From Pseudomonadota bacterium (lineage in GTDB: Bacteria; Desulfobacterota; Desulfovibrionia; Desulfovibrionales; Desulfovibrionaceae): a stretch of 52,821 nt of DNA. The position numbers were made by a program, and so were the translations under genes. This document shows positions 38,267-45,455 of the stretch, one piece after another; positions within the stretch are counted from its first letter, which is position 1, and the number at the start of each line of letters is the position of its first letter. The notes beneath the pieces are model-generated. The model had not been told where the DNA came from and searched no databases. It saw only the letters and a program-made list of their open reading frames with translations. The DNA lies in contig JAEXRD010000156.1 in the NCBI GenBank assembly GCA_023438245.1, positions 1-52,821 of the forward strand, given 5' to 3'.

Positions 38267-39592
38267 ATGAATTTTCTGCGCGACATCTCCTGCGAGCACA
38301 TCATGGACAGCCTGGCCGACGGCGTGTTCACCGTGGACCTGGACTGGAACATCACCTTCTTCAACCGCGCGGCCAGCGCCATCACCGGCGTTCCCAGGGG
38401 CGAGGCCCTGGGCCGCAAGTGCTGGGAGGTGTTCCGCTCCAGCATCTGCGACGGGGCCTGCGCGCTGAAGGCCGCGCTCCGGGCCGGGGAGAGCCGCAGC
38501 AACCGCTCGCTGCACTTCGTCAAGTCCGACGGGGCCAAGGTGCCCATCAGCATCAGCGCCGCCCCCCTGCGCGACCGCCGGGGGCGCATCGTGGGCGGGG
38601 TGGAGACCTTCCGCGACCTCTCGGCCCTGCGCATCATGCAGAAGAAGCTCGACGGCATGTACAGCGTGGACGACATCGTCAGCCGCAGCCCGGTCTTCCA
38701 GCGCACCCTGGGCATCCTGCCGCAGATCGCCCAGAGCGGCTCCACCGTGCTCGTCACCGGCGAGAGCGGCACCGGCAAGGAACTGGTGGCCCGCGCCATC
38801 CACAACCTGAGCCCGCGCAGCGCCAAGCCCTTCGTGGCCGTGAACTGCGGGGCGCTGCCGGAGAACCTGCTGGAGAGCGAGCTCTTCGGCCACAAGGCCG
38901 GGGCCTTCACCGACGCCAAGCGCGACAAGCCGGGCCGCTTCCAGGCCGCCCACGGCGGCACCCTGTTCCTGGACGAGATCGGCGACATGCCGCTGGCGTT
39001 GCAGGTGAAGATCCTGCGCGCGCTCCAGGAGAAGGTGGTGGAGCCGCTGGGGTCCGTGGCCGGGGTGCCGGTGGACGTGCGGGTCATCGCCGCCACCAAC
39101 CGCGACCTGGAGGACATGGTGGCCCGGCAGGGCTTCCGCAGCGACCTCTACTACCGCCTCAACGTGGCGCGCCTGACGCTGCCCTCCCTGCGCCAGCGGC
39201 CCGAGGACATCCCGCTCCTGGCCCGGCACTTCATCCAGCGCCACAACGCCGTGACCGGCAAGGACATCCAGGGCCTGGCCCCGGAGGTGCTCCAGCTGCT
39301 CATGCGCCACCCGTTCCCCGGCAACGTGCGCGAGCTGGAGAACATCATCGAGTACGCCTTCATCCTCTGCCCGGGCGGCAGCATCGGGCCGGAACACCTG
39401 CCCGAAGGCTTGGCCCCCGGCCAGGACCAGCCCCAGGCCGCGCCGCTCTTCGGCACCCTGCGCGAGATCAAGTGCCGGGCCGCGGCCCAGGCCCTGGCGC
39501 GCAACAACGGCCGCGTCATGGCCGCCTGCCGCGAGCTGGACGTGTCCAAGGACACGCTCAGGCGCATCCTGAACCGCACCGGCGGCGAGTAG
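38267..39592 (+). CDS. Sigma-54-dependent PAS-AAA+-Fis activator (441 aa)
   Basis: Enhancer-binding protein that activates sigma-54 RNA polymerase. An N-terminal PAS domain (about 10-125) carries three closely spaced Cys (LGRKCWEVF, then SICDGACALK), a pattern suggesting a redox or metal sensor. The AAA+ core has Walker A GESGTGKE, the sigma-54 contact loop ELFGHKAGAFTDA, Walker B GGTLFLDEIG and the R-finger region FRSDLYYRLNV. A Fis-type helix-turn-helix ends the protein (MAACRELDVSKDTLRRIL). AGGAG lies 6 bases before the ATG at 38267. Its position between two sigma-54 promoters with shared operators matches the activator of the ORP operons described in Desulfovibrio vulgaris. Confidence 0.93.
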   Translation: MNFLRDISCEHIMDSLADGVFTVDLDWNITFFNRAASAITGVPRGEALGRKCWEVFRSSICDGACALKAALRAGESRSNRSLHFVKSDGAKVPISISAAPLRDRRGRIVGGVETFRDLSALRIMQKKLDGMYSVDDIVSRSPVFQRTLGILPQIAQSGSTVLVTGESGTGKELVARAIHNLSPRSAKPFVAVNCGALPENLLESELFGHKAGAFTDAKRDKPGRFQAAHGGTLFLDEIGDMPLALQVKILRALQEKVVEPLGSVAGVPVDVRVIAATNRDLEDMVARQGFRSDLYYRLNVARLTLPSLRQRPEDIPLLARHFIQRHNAVTGKDIQGLAPEVLQLLMRHPFPGNVRELENIIEYAFILCPGGSIGPEHLPEGLAPGQDQPQAAPLFGTLREIKCRAAAQALARNNGRVMAACRELDVSKDTLRRILNRTGGE

Positions 39593-39616
39593 CCCCCCGC
39601 CTCCCCCATGCCGCCC

Positions 39617-39633
39617 GGGCGCGAAACGCGCCC
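39617..39633. promoter_or_regulatory. Operator/UAS copy 3, upstream of the ORP operon
   Basis: GGGCGCGAAACGCGCCC is a nearly perfect palindrome: the arms GGGCGCG and CGCGCCC pair fully around AAA. It is 63 bases upstream of the -24 element of the rightward promoter. A possible half-site (TTCGCGCCC) follows at 39641-39649. Confidence 0.8.
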
Positions 39634-39695
39634 ACTCGCCTTCGCGCCCTGCGCTTCTTGCGCACATCACCCCGAAATATCGACAAAATCCCCTG

Positions 39696-39710
39696 TGGCA
39701 CGAAATCTGC
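39696..39710 (+). promoter_or_regulatory. Sigma-54 promoter, ORP operon
   Basis: TGGCACGAAATCTGC matches the consensus TGGCACG-N4-TTGC except for one T. The GG and GC pairs are 12 bases apart. It gives a leader of roughly 45 bases before the first ORP gene. Confidence 0.88.
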
Positions 39711-39766
39711 CACCCCGCTTCCGGGACGCGCTGGTGCGTCCCGCCGAGGCCGGAGGTGAGAGGACC

Positions 39767-40576
39767 ATGCCCGTGTGCCTGGCCTGCTATGGCCCGCGAC
39801 TGTCCGCGCTGCTGGAGAACGCCTCCGGCCTGCTGGTGAGCCAGGGCCCGCCGGAGCTGGACGGCCCCGGCGAGGAGCTGGCCCTGCCCGCCCCGGTGGG
39901 GGCGCTGGGGCTGCCCCGGCTGGTGGACACGCTGCGCCAGAGCGGGGCGGGGGTGCTCATCTGCGGCGGGCTGACCTGCTGCGAGCGCCGGTTCCTGGAG
40001 GCGCGCGGCATTGTGGTGGAGCCCTGGGTGGGCGGCCCGGCGCAGGAGGTGGCCCGGGCCTGGTGGGCCGGCCGCATCGAATCGCAACGGATGCCCGGCT
40101 GTGGCGGACAACGCCGCAGGCGCGGCAGGGGCGGCATTGCCCCATATCTGACAAAGGAGAACATGGGAATGAGCAGCGACATCATCGCCATCACCAGCGA
40201 AGGACCGGCCATGACCGACATGGTGGACCCCCGCTTCGGACGCGCCGCCGGGTTCGTGGTGGTGGACATGGCCAGCGGGCAGACCAGCTACATCGACAAT
40301 GGCGGCTCCCAGGCCATGGCCCAGGGAGCGGGCATCCAGGCCGCGGAGAACGTGGCCCGCGCCGGGGCCGGAACCGTGCTGAGCGGCTACGTCGGCCCCA
40401 AGGCCTTCCAGGCCCTGCAGGCGGCGGGCATCGCCGTGATCCAGGACGTGGAGGGCGTCACCGTGGGCGAGGCCGTGGAACGCTACCGCCGGGGCGAGCT
40501 GGCCCAGGCCTCGGCTCCCAACGCGCCTGCCGGTGGGCATAAAGGCGGTGGCAACAAGGGCGGGGGCCGGGCGTGA
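39767..40576 (+). CDS. Double NifX-type protein, probable fused ORP subunits (269 aa)
   Basis: Two NifX/NafY-like cofactor-binding domains in one frame. The first (about 1-115) runs from PVCLACYGPRLSALLENASG through GAGVLICGGLTCCERRFLEA to MPGCGGQRRRRGRGG, the usual end of such proteins. The second (about 140-269) starts MSSDIIAITSEGPAMTDMVD, has VDPRFGRAAGF and ends in a Gly/Lys-rich tail. In D. vulgaris the orange protein, which carries a Mo/Cu sulfide cluster, is a separate NifX-type protein next to another small gene. Between the domains a full Shine-Dalgarno (AAGGAG) precedes an in-frame ATG at 40163, so a separate second product may also be made. GGAGG precedes the main start. Confidence 0.82.
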   Translation: MPVCLACYGPRLSALLENASGLLVSQGPPELDGPGEELALPAPVGALGLPRLVDTLRQSGAGVLICGGLTCCERRFLEARGIVVEPWVGGPAQEVARAWWAGRIESQRMPGCGGQRRRRGRGGIAPYLTKENMGMSSDIIAITSEGPAMTDMVDPRFGRAAGFVVVDMASGQTSYIDNGGSQAMAQGAGIQAAENVARAGAGTVLSGYVGPKAFQALQAAGIAVIQDVEGVTVGEAVERYRRGELAQASAPNAPAGGHKGGGNKGGGRA

Positions 40577-41460
40577 TCTGCGCCGTGGCCAGCGGCAAGG
40601 GCGGCACGGGCAAGACCACGGTGACGGCCGGACTGGCCGCCGTGTGGGGCGGCCCGCTGACCCTGGCCGACCTGGACGTGGAGGAGCCCAACCTGCACCT
40701 GTTCCTGCACCCGCGCATCACCCGCGAGGAGCCGGAGTCCATCGAGGTGCCGGTGCTGGACGCCGCCCGCTGCACCCTGTGCGGGGAGTGCGCCGCCTTC
40801 TGCAAGTTCAAGGCGCTCTCGCTCATGGGCACGAGCCTGCTGGTGTTCCCGGAGATGTGCCACGGCTGCGGCGGCTGCCTGGAGCTGTGCCCCGAGGGCG
40901 CGCTGGCCCCCGGCGGGCGTGAGCTGGGGCACGTGCTGGAGGGCCTGGCCGAATTGCCTGGGGGGCCGCAGCGGTTCCTCATGGGGCGGCTGCGCGTGGG
41001 CGAGGCCATGAGCCCGCCCCTGCTCAGAAGGGTCAAGGCGCTGCTGCCGGGGAGGGACTCGGGCCAGGACGCGCTGCTGGACTCGCCCCCGGGCGTGAGC
41101 TGCCCGGCGGTGAACGCCGTCATGGACGCCGACGTCATCGTGCTGGTGACCGAGCCCACGCCCTTCGGCCTGCACGACCTGCGCCTGGCCGTGGAGGCCT
41201 TCGCCCCCCTTGGCCGCCCCATGGGCGTGGTGGTGAACCGCGCGGGCCTGGGCGATTCGGGTGTCCAGGACTACTGCGCCGGGCGCGGGCTGCCGGTGTG
41301 GGCGGAGATCCCCCACAGCCGCGAGGTGGCCCAGGCCTATTCGCGTGGGGAGATCGCCCCCCTGGCCGTGCCGGAACTGCGGGCAATTTTCGAGCGGCTG
41401 GCCGGATCCGTCCGTGCCGCCGCCCATTCCGCTTGCGCAATGGAGGCCCCCCATGCGTGA
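40573..41460 (+). CDS. MinD/Mrp-like ATPase with inserted ferredoxin motifs (295 aa)
   Basis: P-loop ATPase of the MinD/ParA superfamily with the deviant Walker A ASGKGGTGKTTVTAGLA and, inserted after about residue 60, two [4Fe-4S] motifs: CTLCGECAAFCKF with a fourth Cys contributed by the second set, and CHGCGGCLELCP. The switch region DSPPGVSCPAV and VTEPTPFGLHDL follow. This matches the MinD-like partners of the orange protein complex. The GTG start overlaps the preceding stop codon (GTGA), and the next gene overlaps by 8 bases. Confidence 0.92.
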   Translation: MICAVASGKGGTGKTTVTAGLAAVWGGPLTLADLDVEEPNLHLFLHPRITREEPESIEVPVLDAARCTLCGECAAFCKFKALSLMGTSLLVFPEMCHGCGGCLELCPEGALAPGGRELGHVLEGLAELPGGPQRFLMGRLRVGEAMSPPLLRRVKALLPGRDSGQDALLDSPPGVSCPAVNAVMDADVIVLVTEPTPFGLHDLRLAVEAFAPLGRPMGVVVNRAGLGDSGVQDYCAGRGLPVWAEIPHSREVAQAYSRGEIAPLAVPELRAIFERLAGSVRAAAHSACAMEAPHA

Positions 41461-42445
41461 ACTCGTGGTCATCAGCGGCAAGGGCGGCACGGGCAAGACC
41501 ACGGTGACGGCTTCCTTCGCCCATCTGGCCTCTGAATCCGGCGGCGCGCTGCTCTGCGACCTGGACGTGGACGCCCCGGACCTACACCTGCTGCTGGGCC
41601 CCAGGCCGGAAGAAGAGCATGCATTCCGCTCCGGCTTCGAGGCCTGCATCGACCCCGCGCTGTGCGCCGCCTGCGGGCGCTGCGCGGAGCTGTGCCGTTT
41701 CGGGGCCGTGCGCTTCCGCGACGGGGCCTTTGCGGTGGACGGCCTGCGCTGCGAAGGCTGCGGAGTGTGCGAGCGGTTCTGCCCCACCGAGGCCGTGACC
41801 CTGCGCGAGAAGCACTGCGGCACGTGGTGGCAAAGCTCCATGCGCCTGGGGCCGATGGTGCACGCCCAGCTCTTCCCCGGCGAGGAGAACTCCGGGCGGC
41901 TGGTGTCGCTGCTCAAGCAGCAGGCCCGGGAGCGGGCCAGGGCCCTCGGCCTGCCGCTCCTGCTCTGCGACGGCGCGCCCGGCATCGGCTGCCCTGTGAT
42001 TGCCTCGCTGTCCGGGGCCTCGCGGGCGGTCGTCGTCACCGAACCCACGCCCTCGGGCCTGCACGACCTGGAGCGCGTGGCCGACCTCTGCGCGCATTTC
42101 CGCATCCCCGTGGCCGTGCTGGTGAACAAGCACGACCTGAACCCGGAGAACAGCGCCCGCATCCAGGGACTCTGCCGCGAGCGGGGCCTGGACGACCTGG
42201 GCCTATTGCCCCACGACGAGGCCGCCGTGCGGGCCATGCTCCGGGAGCAGAGCGTCACGGAGCTTGCGCCCACGCCCCTGTCCGATGCGTTGCGCCGGGC
42301 CTGGGCACTGCTTTCCTCCCTCCCCGACAGGCGGCCGGGGGGGCTGGTTCAGGTGCTGCGCGCCCCTCGCCCCGGCGTCAGCGCCTCAACCGGGTCCGGC
42401 GCCCAGGCCAGCCCCTTCGCCGCCAACACCCTCAAACCCGCATAA
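41453..42445 (+). CDS. Second MinD/Mrp-like ATPase with ferredoxin motifs (330 aa)
   Basis: Paralogue of the preceding gene: SGKGGTGKTTVTASFAHLA, then DLDVDAPDLHLLLG, Fe-S motifs CAACGRCAELC and CEGCGVCERFCP, then DGAPGIGCPV and VTEPTPSGLHDL. The C-terminal 40 or so residues are a Pro/Ser/Ala-rich tail not present in the first copy. GGAGG lies 6 bases before the ATG. Two such ATPases side by side occur in the D. vulgaris orp cluster, where they interact with the orange protein and may affect septum placement; a heterodimer is plausible. Confidence 0.92.
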   Translation: MRELVVISGKGGTGKTTVTASFAHLASESGGALLCDLDVDAPDLHLLLGPRPEEEHAFRSGFEACIDPALCAACGRCAELCRFGAVRFRDGAFAVDGLRCEGCGVCERFCPTEAVTLREKHCGTWWQSSMRLGPMVHAQLFPGEENSGRLVSLLKQQARERARALGLPLLLCDGAPGIGCPVIASLSGASRAVVVTEPTPSGLHDLERVADLCAHFRIPVAVLVNKHDLNPENSARIQGLCRERGLDDLGLLPHDEAAVRAMLREQSVTELAPTPLSDALRRAWALLSSLPDRRPGGLVQVLRAPRPGVSASTGSGAQASPFAANTLKPA

Positions 42446-42456
42446 GGAGAATCATC

Positions 42457-42834
42457 ATGGATACCCTTGTCATCGCCATCCCCTCGGACCTGCCCGGCGG
42501 CCTGGACGCCCCCCTCGGCCAGCACTTCGGGCATTGCGACATCTACACCATCGTGGAGGCGCGCGGCGCGGAGATCGTGGACGTGCGCACGCTGGAGAAC
42601 GTGCCGCACCAGCAGGGCGGCTGCATGGCCCCGGTGAACCACCTGGCGGGCAACGGCGTCAACGTGCTCATCGCCGGGGGCATGGGCATGCGCCCGCTCA
42701 TGGGCTTCCAGCAGGTGGGGGTGCGGGTGTTCCACGGCGGCGGCGCGCCCTCGGTGGGGCATGCGGTGTCGGCCTTCCTCAACGGCGGGCTGCCCGCCTT
42801 CACGCTGGACTACACCTGCGGCGGGGGGAGGTAG
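42457..42834 (+). CDS. NifX-type Fe-Mo cofactor-binding protein (125 aa)
   Basis: Single NifX/NafY-like domain: LVIAIPSDLPGGLDAPLGQH, HFGHCDIYTIV and MGMRPLMGFQQVGVRVFHGG. Cys and His that could bind a metal cluster are in NVPHQQGGCMAPV and YTCGGGR. It may be the cluster carrier of the complex or a chaperone for it. AAGGAGA precedes the ATG; it is 11 bases after the second ATPase gene. Confidence 0.85.
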   Translation: MDTLVIAIPSDLPGGLDAPLGQHFGHCDIYTIVEARGAEIVDVRTLENVPHQQGGCMAPVNHLAGNGVNVLIAGGMGMRPLMGFQQVGVRVFHGGGAPSVGHAVSAFLNGGLPAFTLDYTCGGGR

Positions 42835-42841
42835 GGGGCGC

Positions 42842-43204
42842 ATGTACATCCTCATCGTCACCAGGCGGGGGCTGGAATTCAGCCCCTTTGCCGACGCCCT
42901 TTCCAAGGGCTGCGACCTGCCGGTGCGCTTTACCGATGGCTGGGCCAACGCCCAGGCCGTGGCCAAGGGCCTGCCGCCCAGTTTCGCCGTGCTGGACGAG
43001 GGGCTGCGCGGCGGGCCGCCCCTGGAACTGGCCAAGCGGATCATCCAGGAGAACGCGCTCATCAACCTGGCCGTGGTCAGCCCGCTCACGGGCGAGGAGT
43101 TCCACGAAGCCAGCGAGGGGCTGGGCATCCTGGCCCCGGTGCCCCAGAACCCCACCGAGGCCGACGGCACGGCCCTGGCCCAGGTGTTCCAGCGGTTCAT
43201 GTAG
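42842..43204 (+). CDS. Degenerate receiver-like protein (120 aa)
   Basis: Looks like a CheY-type fold in length and strand pattern: MYILIVTRRG (no acidic pair), then SFAVLDEGLRGGPPLELAKR with an Asp where receivers are phosphorylated, then INLAVVSPLTGEEF, and GILAPVPQNP where the conserved Lys is replaced. It is therefore probably not phosphorylated normally and may act as a protein-protein module in the ORP complex. It is the last gene of the operon, starting 8 bases after the NifX-type gene with its SD around the previous stop codon. Confidence 0.7.
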   Translation: MYILIVTRRGLEFSPFADALSKGCDLPVRFTDGWANAQAVAKGLPPSFAVLDEGLRGGPPLELAKRIIQENALINLAVVSPLTGEEFHEASEGLGILAPVPQNPTEADGTALAQVFQRFM

Positions 43205-43623
43205 AACAGCGCCAGGGTACTGCGGAGCGCACGCCGAAGCGTGCACAAGACACGGGCGCAACCGCCACATCGAAGAGGGGGCGGCATTTCTGGCGTGGTT
43301 CGCGCAGCGGACCACAAAAGACAACCCCGGACATGACATCCGGGGTCAATCGTTGAAGCTCTAGGGCTTCCTGCGCGGTCTTGGACCGTATCGAATTCGA
43401 GCTTGGTGGGAGGGGGTTCCAAATTTGTACGACAACAACCCGGCATAGCACATTAACGATAATTCGTATTTTTTTGTTATCCGGTAAGTTGTCCGGTCTA
43501 CACCGAGGCTACCAACATTTTGCCCTTCCAACCGACCGGCCAACATTCGTGCAACGAGAGGGAGCCAAAAGCAGGTGCCCTCAGAACCTTTCGGCACTTC
43601 ATGCGATTCAGACTCGTCACCCC
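43205..43623. other. Long non-coding, less GC-rich stretch
   Basis: No gene is supported. Two hairpins come first: 43229-43244 (GCACGC/GCGTGC around CGAA) and 43324-43346 (8-bp ACCCCGGA/TCCGGGGT stem, 7-base loop); neither has a clean T-run, though either may end the ORP transcript. From about 43425 the DNA becomes clearly AT-richer than the rest of the window, which suggests imported or decayed sequence next to the toxin-antitoxin pair. Confidence 0.45.
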
Positions 43624-43652
43624 TTGACCATCCATAACCGTACGGTTATATA
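43624..43652 (+). promoter_or_regulatory. Promoter and operator of the toxin-antitoxin operon
   Basis: TTGACC (43624-43629), 17 bases, TATATA (43647-43652). The spacer and -10 contain the perfect 16-bp palindrome ATAACCGTACGGTTAT (43634-43649), an ideal site for autorepression by the antitoxin. The -10 ends only 6 bases before the toxin GTG. Confidence 0.78.
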
Positions 43653-43658
43653 TTTCCC

Positions 43659-43988
43659 GTGAGCACCTGGCACGCAATTTTCTGCGGGGAGCAGGCCGAA
43701 GCCGAGTTCTTGGCCCTGCCCCATGATGTCCGCGCAAAACTGACGCGGACCATAGGCCTGTTTGAGGACCACGGCCCGGCGGCGCTCATCATGCCGCTGG
43801 CCAGGCCCGTGGACGGCAAGCTGTGGGAGTTGCGGGCCTCGGGCCGCGACGGCATCGCACGGTGCCTGTACGTGCTTGAAACAGGCCGCGAGTTGGTCAT
43901 CCTGCGGGCCTTTGCGAAGAAGACGCAGAAGACGCCCAGAGCCGAGATTACGCTCGCCTGGGCCAGACTGGAGGAGTGGAAACGATGA
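43659..43988 (+). CDS. HigB/RelE-like toxin, phage Gp49-like (109 aa)
   Basis: Small basic protein of the RelE/HigB superfamily, expected to be a ribosome-dependent mRNA endonuclease. The family pattern is visible: an N-terminal strand TWHAIFCGEQAEAEFLALP, the middle GKLWELRASGRDGIARCLYV, then ELVILRAFAKKTQKTPRAEI with the cluster of Lys and Arg used in catalysis. The GTG at 43659 is fixed by the family N-terminus. There is no Shine-Dalgarno and the promoter is immediately upstream, so the message is probably leaderless. It overlaps the antitoxin start by 4 bases. Confidence 0.85.
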   Translation: MSTWHAIFCGEQAEAEFLALPHDVRAKLTRTIGLFEDHGPAALIMPLARPVDGKLWELRASGRDGIARCLYVLETGRELVILRAFAKKTQKTPRAEITLAWARLEEWKR

Positions 43989-44269
43989 AGAAGGGCATCC
44001 CTTTTGACCGCGCGCGGCGCGAGATGATGAAGGACCCGGAATTCCGGCGCGAGTACGACGCGCTGGCCGACGAGTTCACGCTCATTGAGCAGACCATCGC
44101 GGCCCGCATCCGGGCAGGCAAGACGCAGGCGCAGGTGGCGGAGACTATGGGCGTCTCCCAGCCCGCAGTGGCCAAGATCGAGGCCGGAAAGGTCAAGAGC
44201 CTGGACACGCTCAAGCGCTACGCCTCCGCCGTGGGCTGCAAGGTGCGCCTGGAGCTGGTGCGGGGGTAG
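43985..44269 (+). CDS. HigA-type XRE-family antitoxin (94 aa)
   Basis: Helix-turn-helix protein (ARIRAGKTQAQVAETMGVSQ followed by PAVAKIEAGK) with an N-terminal segment that would bind and neutralise the toxin. Toxin-first gene order is typical of HigBA. ATG 43985 sits in the toxin stop codon (ATGA) behind GGAGGAG; a GTG at 43976 is an alternative. It probably represses its own promoter through the palindrome at 43634-43649. Confidence 0.87.
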   Translation: MKKGIPFDRARREMMKDPEFRREYDALADEFTLIEQTIAARIRAGKTQAQVAETMGVSQPAVAKIEAGKVKSLDTLKRYASAVGCKVRLELVRG

Positions 44270-44324
44270 AAGCGACGCATTCCAACTCTGCTGGCCCCAC
44301 CACATGCGCGCCCGCCCTCAACGC

Positions 44325-44362
44325 AAAAGCCCCGCCCCGGAATGACCGGAGCGGGGCTTTTT
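44325..44362 (-). terminator. Terminator of tRNA-Leu
   Basis: A strong AAAAGCCCCGC...GCGGGGCTTTTT inverted repeat just after the tRNA 3' end on the minus strand. Symmetric A/T flanks mean it may also end the toxin-antitoxin transcript from the other side. Confidence 0.85.
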
Positions 44363-44370
44363 GGGCGGGG

Positions 44371-44457
44371 TGGTACCGGGAGGGGGAATCGAACCCCCAC
44401 AACCTTGCGGCCGGTGGATTTTGAGTCCACTGCGTCTACCAGTTCCGCCATCCCGGC
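44371..44457 (-). tRNA. tRNA-Leu (CAA anticodon)
   Basis: Minus-strand cloverleaf: acceptor GCCGGGA pairs with TCCCGGT (one G-U), the anticodon arm GTGGA-CTCAAAA-TCCAC gives anticodon CAA, a long class II variable arm follows, then the T arm GGGGGTTCGATTCCCCC and an encoded CCA end. All arms are intact. Confidence 0.96.
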
Positions 44458-44590
44458 ACGAATCGAGACTCATTAGGAGATGGGCCATTCCGTGTCAAGG
44501 CGGGCGGGCGGAAACGGCGGCCTTGCGCGGCGCAACGCGCCGTGCTAGGCCATGAGCCCCTACAAATTTGCAGCATTCGGGAGCAATCGC

Positions 44591-45277
44591 ATGGTTCTGC
44601 CCACCGGCTCCATCGTCAACGCCGCCGCCGTCATCGCGGGCAGCCTTGTGGGCATGGCCCTGCACGGCCGCTTCCCCGAGCGCTTCCGGCTCATCGTGTT
44701 CCAGGGCCTGGGCCTGTGCGTGCTGCTCATCGGCCTGCAGATGGCGCTGACCGTGAAGAACCCGCTCATCCTCATCTTCAGCATCCTGCTGGGCGGGCTG
44801 GCGGGCGAGGTGCTGCGCGTGGACCAGGCCTTCGAGCGCCTGGGCCTGCGCGCCAAGTCGGCGCTGAAGTCCGACAACCCCGACTTCACCGAGGGGCTGG
44901 TCACCGCCTCGCTCATCTTCTGCATCGGGGCCATGGCCATCGTAGGCTCCTTCGACGAGGGCATCCGCGGCGACGCCACCGTGCTCTACACCAAGAGCAT
45001 CCTGGACGGCTTCGCCTCCGTGGCGCTGGCGGCCACCTTCGGCTCGGGCGTGCTGTTCTCCTTCGTGCCGGTGCTGTTGTACCAGGGCGGGCTGACCATC
45101 TTCGCGGGCATGTTCCAGCAGCACTTCACCCCGCTGCTCATCGCCCAGCTCACCGCCACCGGCGGGCTGCTCATCATGGGCATCGGGCTGACCCTGCTGG
45201 ACATCAAGCGCATCAACCTCTCCAACCTGCTGCCCTCACTGGCGGTTGTGGTCGCGCTTACGCTGATTTTCGGCTAG
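44591..45277 (+). CDS. DUF554 family membrane protein (228 aa)
   Basis: Integral membrane protein with six or seven hydrophobic segments, starting LPTGSIVNAAAVIAGSLVGM as in the DUF554/YdfK-YqgA group. Internal markers are FCIGAMAIVGSFDEGIRGD and LYTKSILDGFASVAL. Function unknown; a role in transport has been proposed for the family. The ATG at 44591 has GGGAG 7 bases upstream; an in-frame ATG 39 bases earlier lacks one. It reads away from the tRNA. Confidence 0.82.
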   Translation: MVLPTGSIVNAAAVIAGSLVGMALHGRFPERFRLIVFQGLGLCVLLIGLQMALTVKNPLILIFSILLGGLAGEVLRVDQAFERLGLRAKSALKSDNPDFTEGLVTASLIFCIGAMAIVGSFDEGIRGDATVLYTKSILDGFASVALAATFGSGVLFSFVPVLLYQGGLTIFAGMFQQHFTPLLIAQLTATGGLLIMGIGLTLLDIKRINLSNLLPSLAVVVALTLIFG

Positions 45278-45311
45278 AACGGCGAACCCATCTTTTTTTG
45301 GGCGCTTCCGC

Positions 45312-45341
45312 TTGACCAACACCCTGCCCAGCACGTACTGT
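45312..45341 (+). promoter_or_regulatory. Candidate promoter of cheX-HEAT/receiver operon
   Basis: TTGACC, 18 bases, TACTGT in the 178-base gap before cheX. Weak, tentative. The rest of the gap (including a CTAGCTAG) shows nothing assignable. Confidence 0.3.
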
Positions 45342-45455
45342 TCCGCCGTATCCGGCGTGTTCCAGACAGCCTGGTCCGGAGAAGCAACGTTAAATATTCC
45401 GGTGCGCTAGCTAGTACAACAGAACAGCTGCCGCACTTTCAAGGAGACATCGCGC

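Noticed and set aside
43324..43346. Hairpin as a definite terminator of the ORP operon
   Set aside because: The stem is good but no T-run follows on the plus strand, so it is mentioned only as a possibility.
43361..43662. Short frames on both strands in the AT-richer stretch before the toxin
   Set aside because: No ribosome sites, no recognised domain, and they overlap each other. Kept as non-coding.
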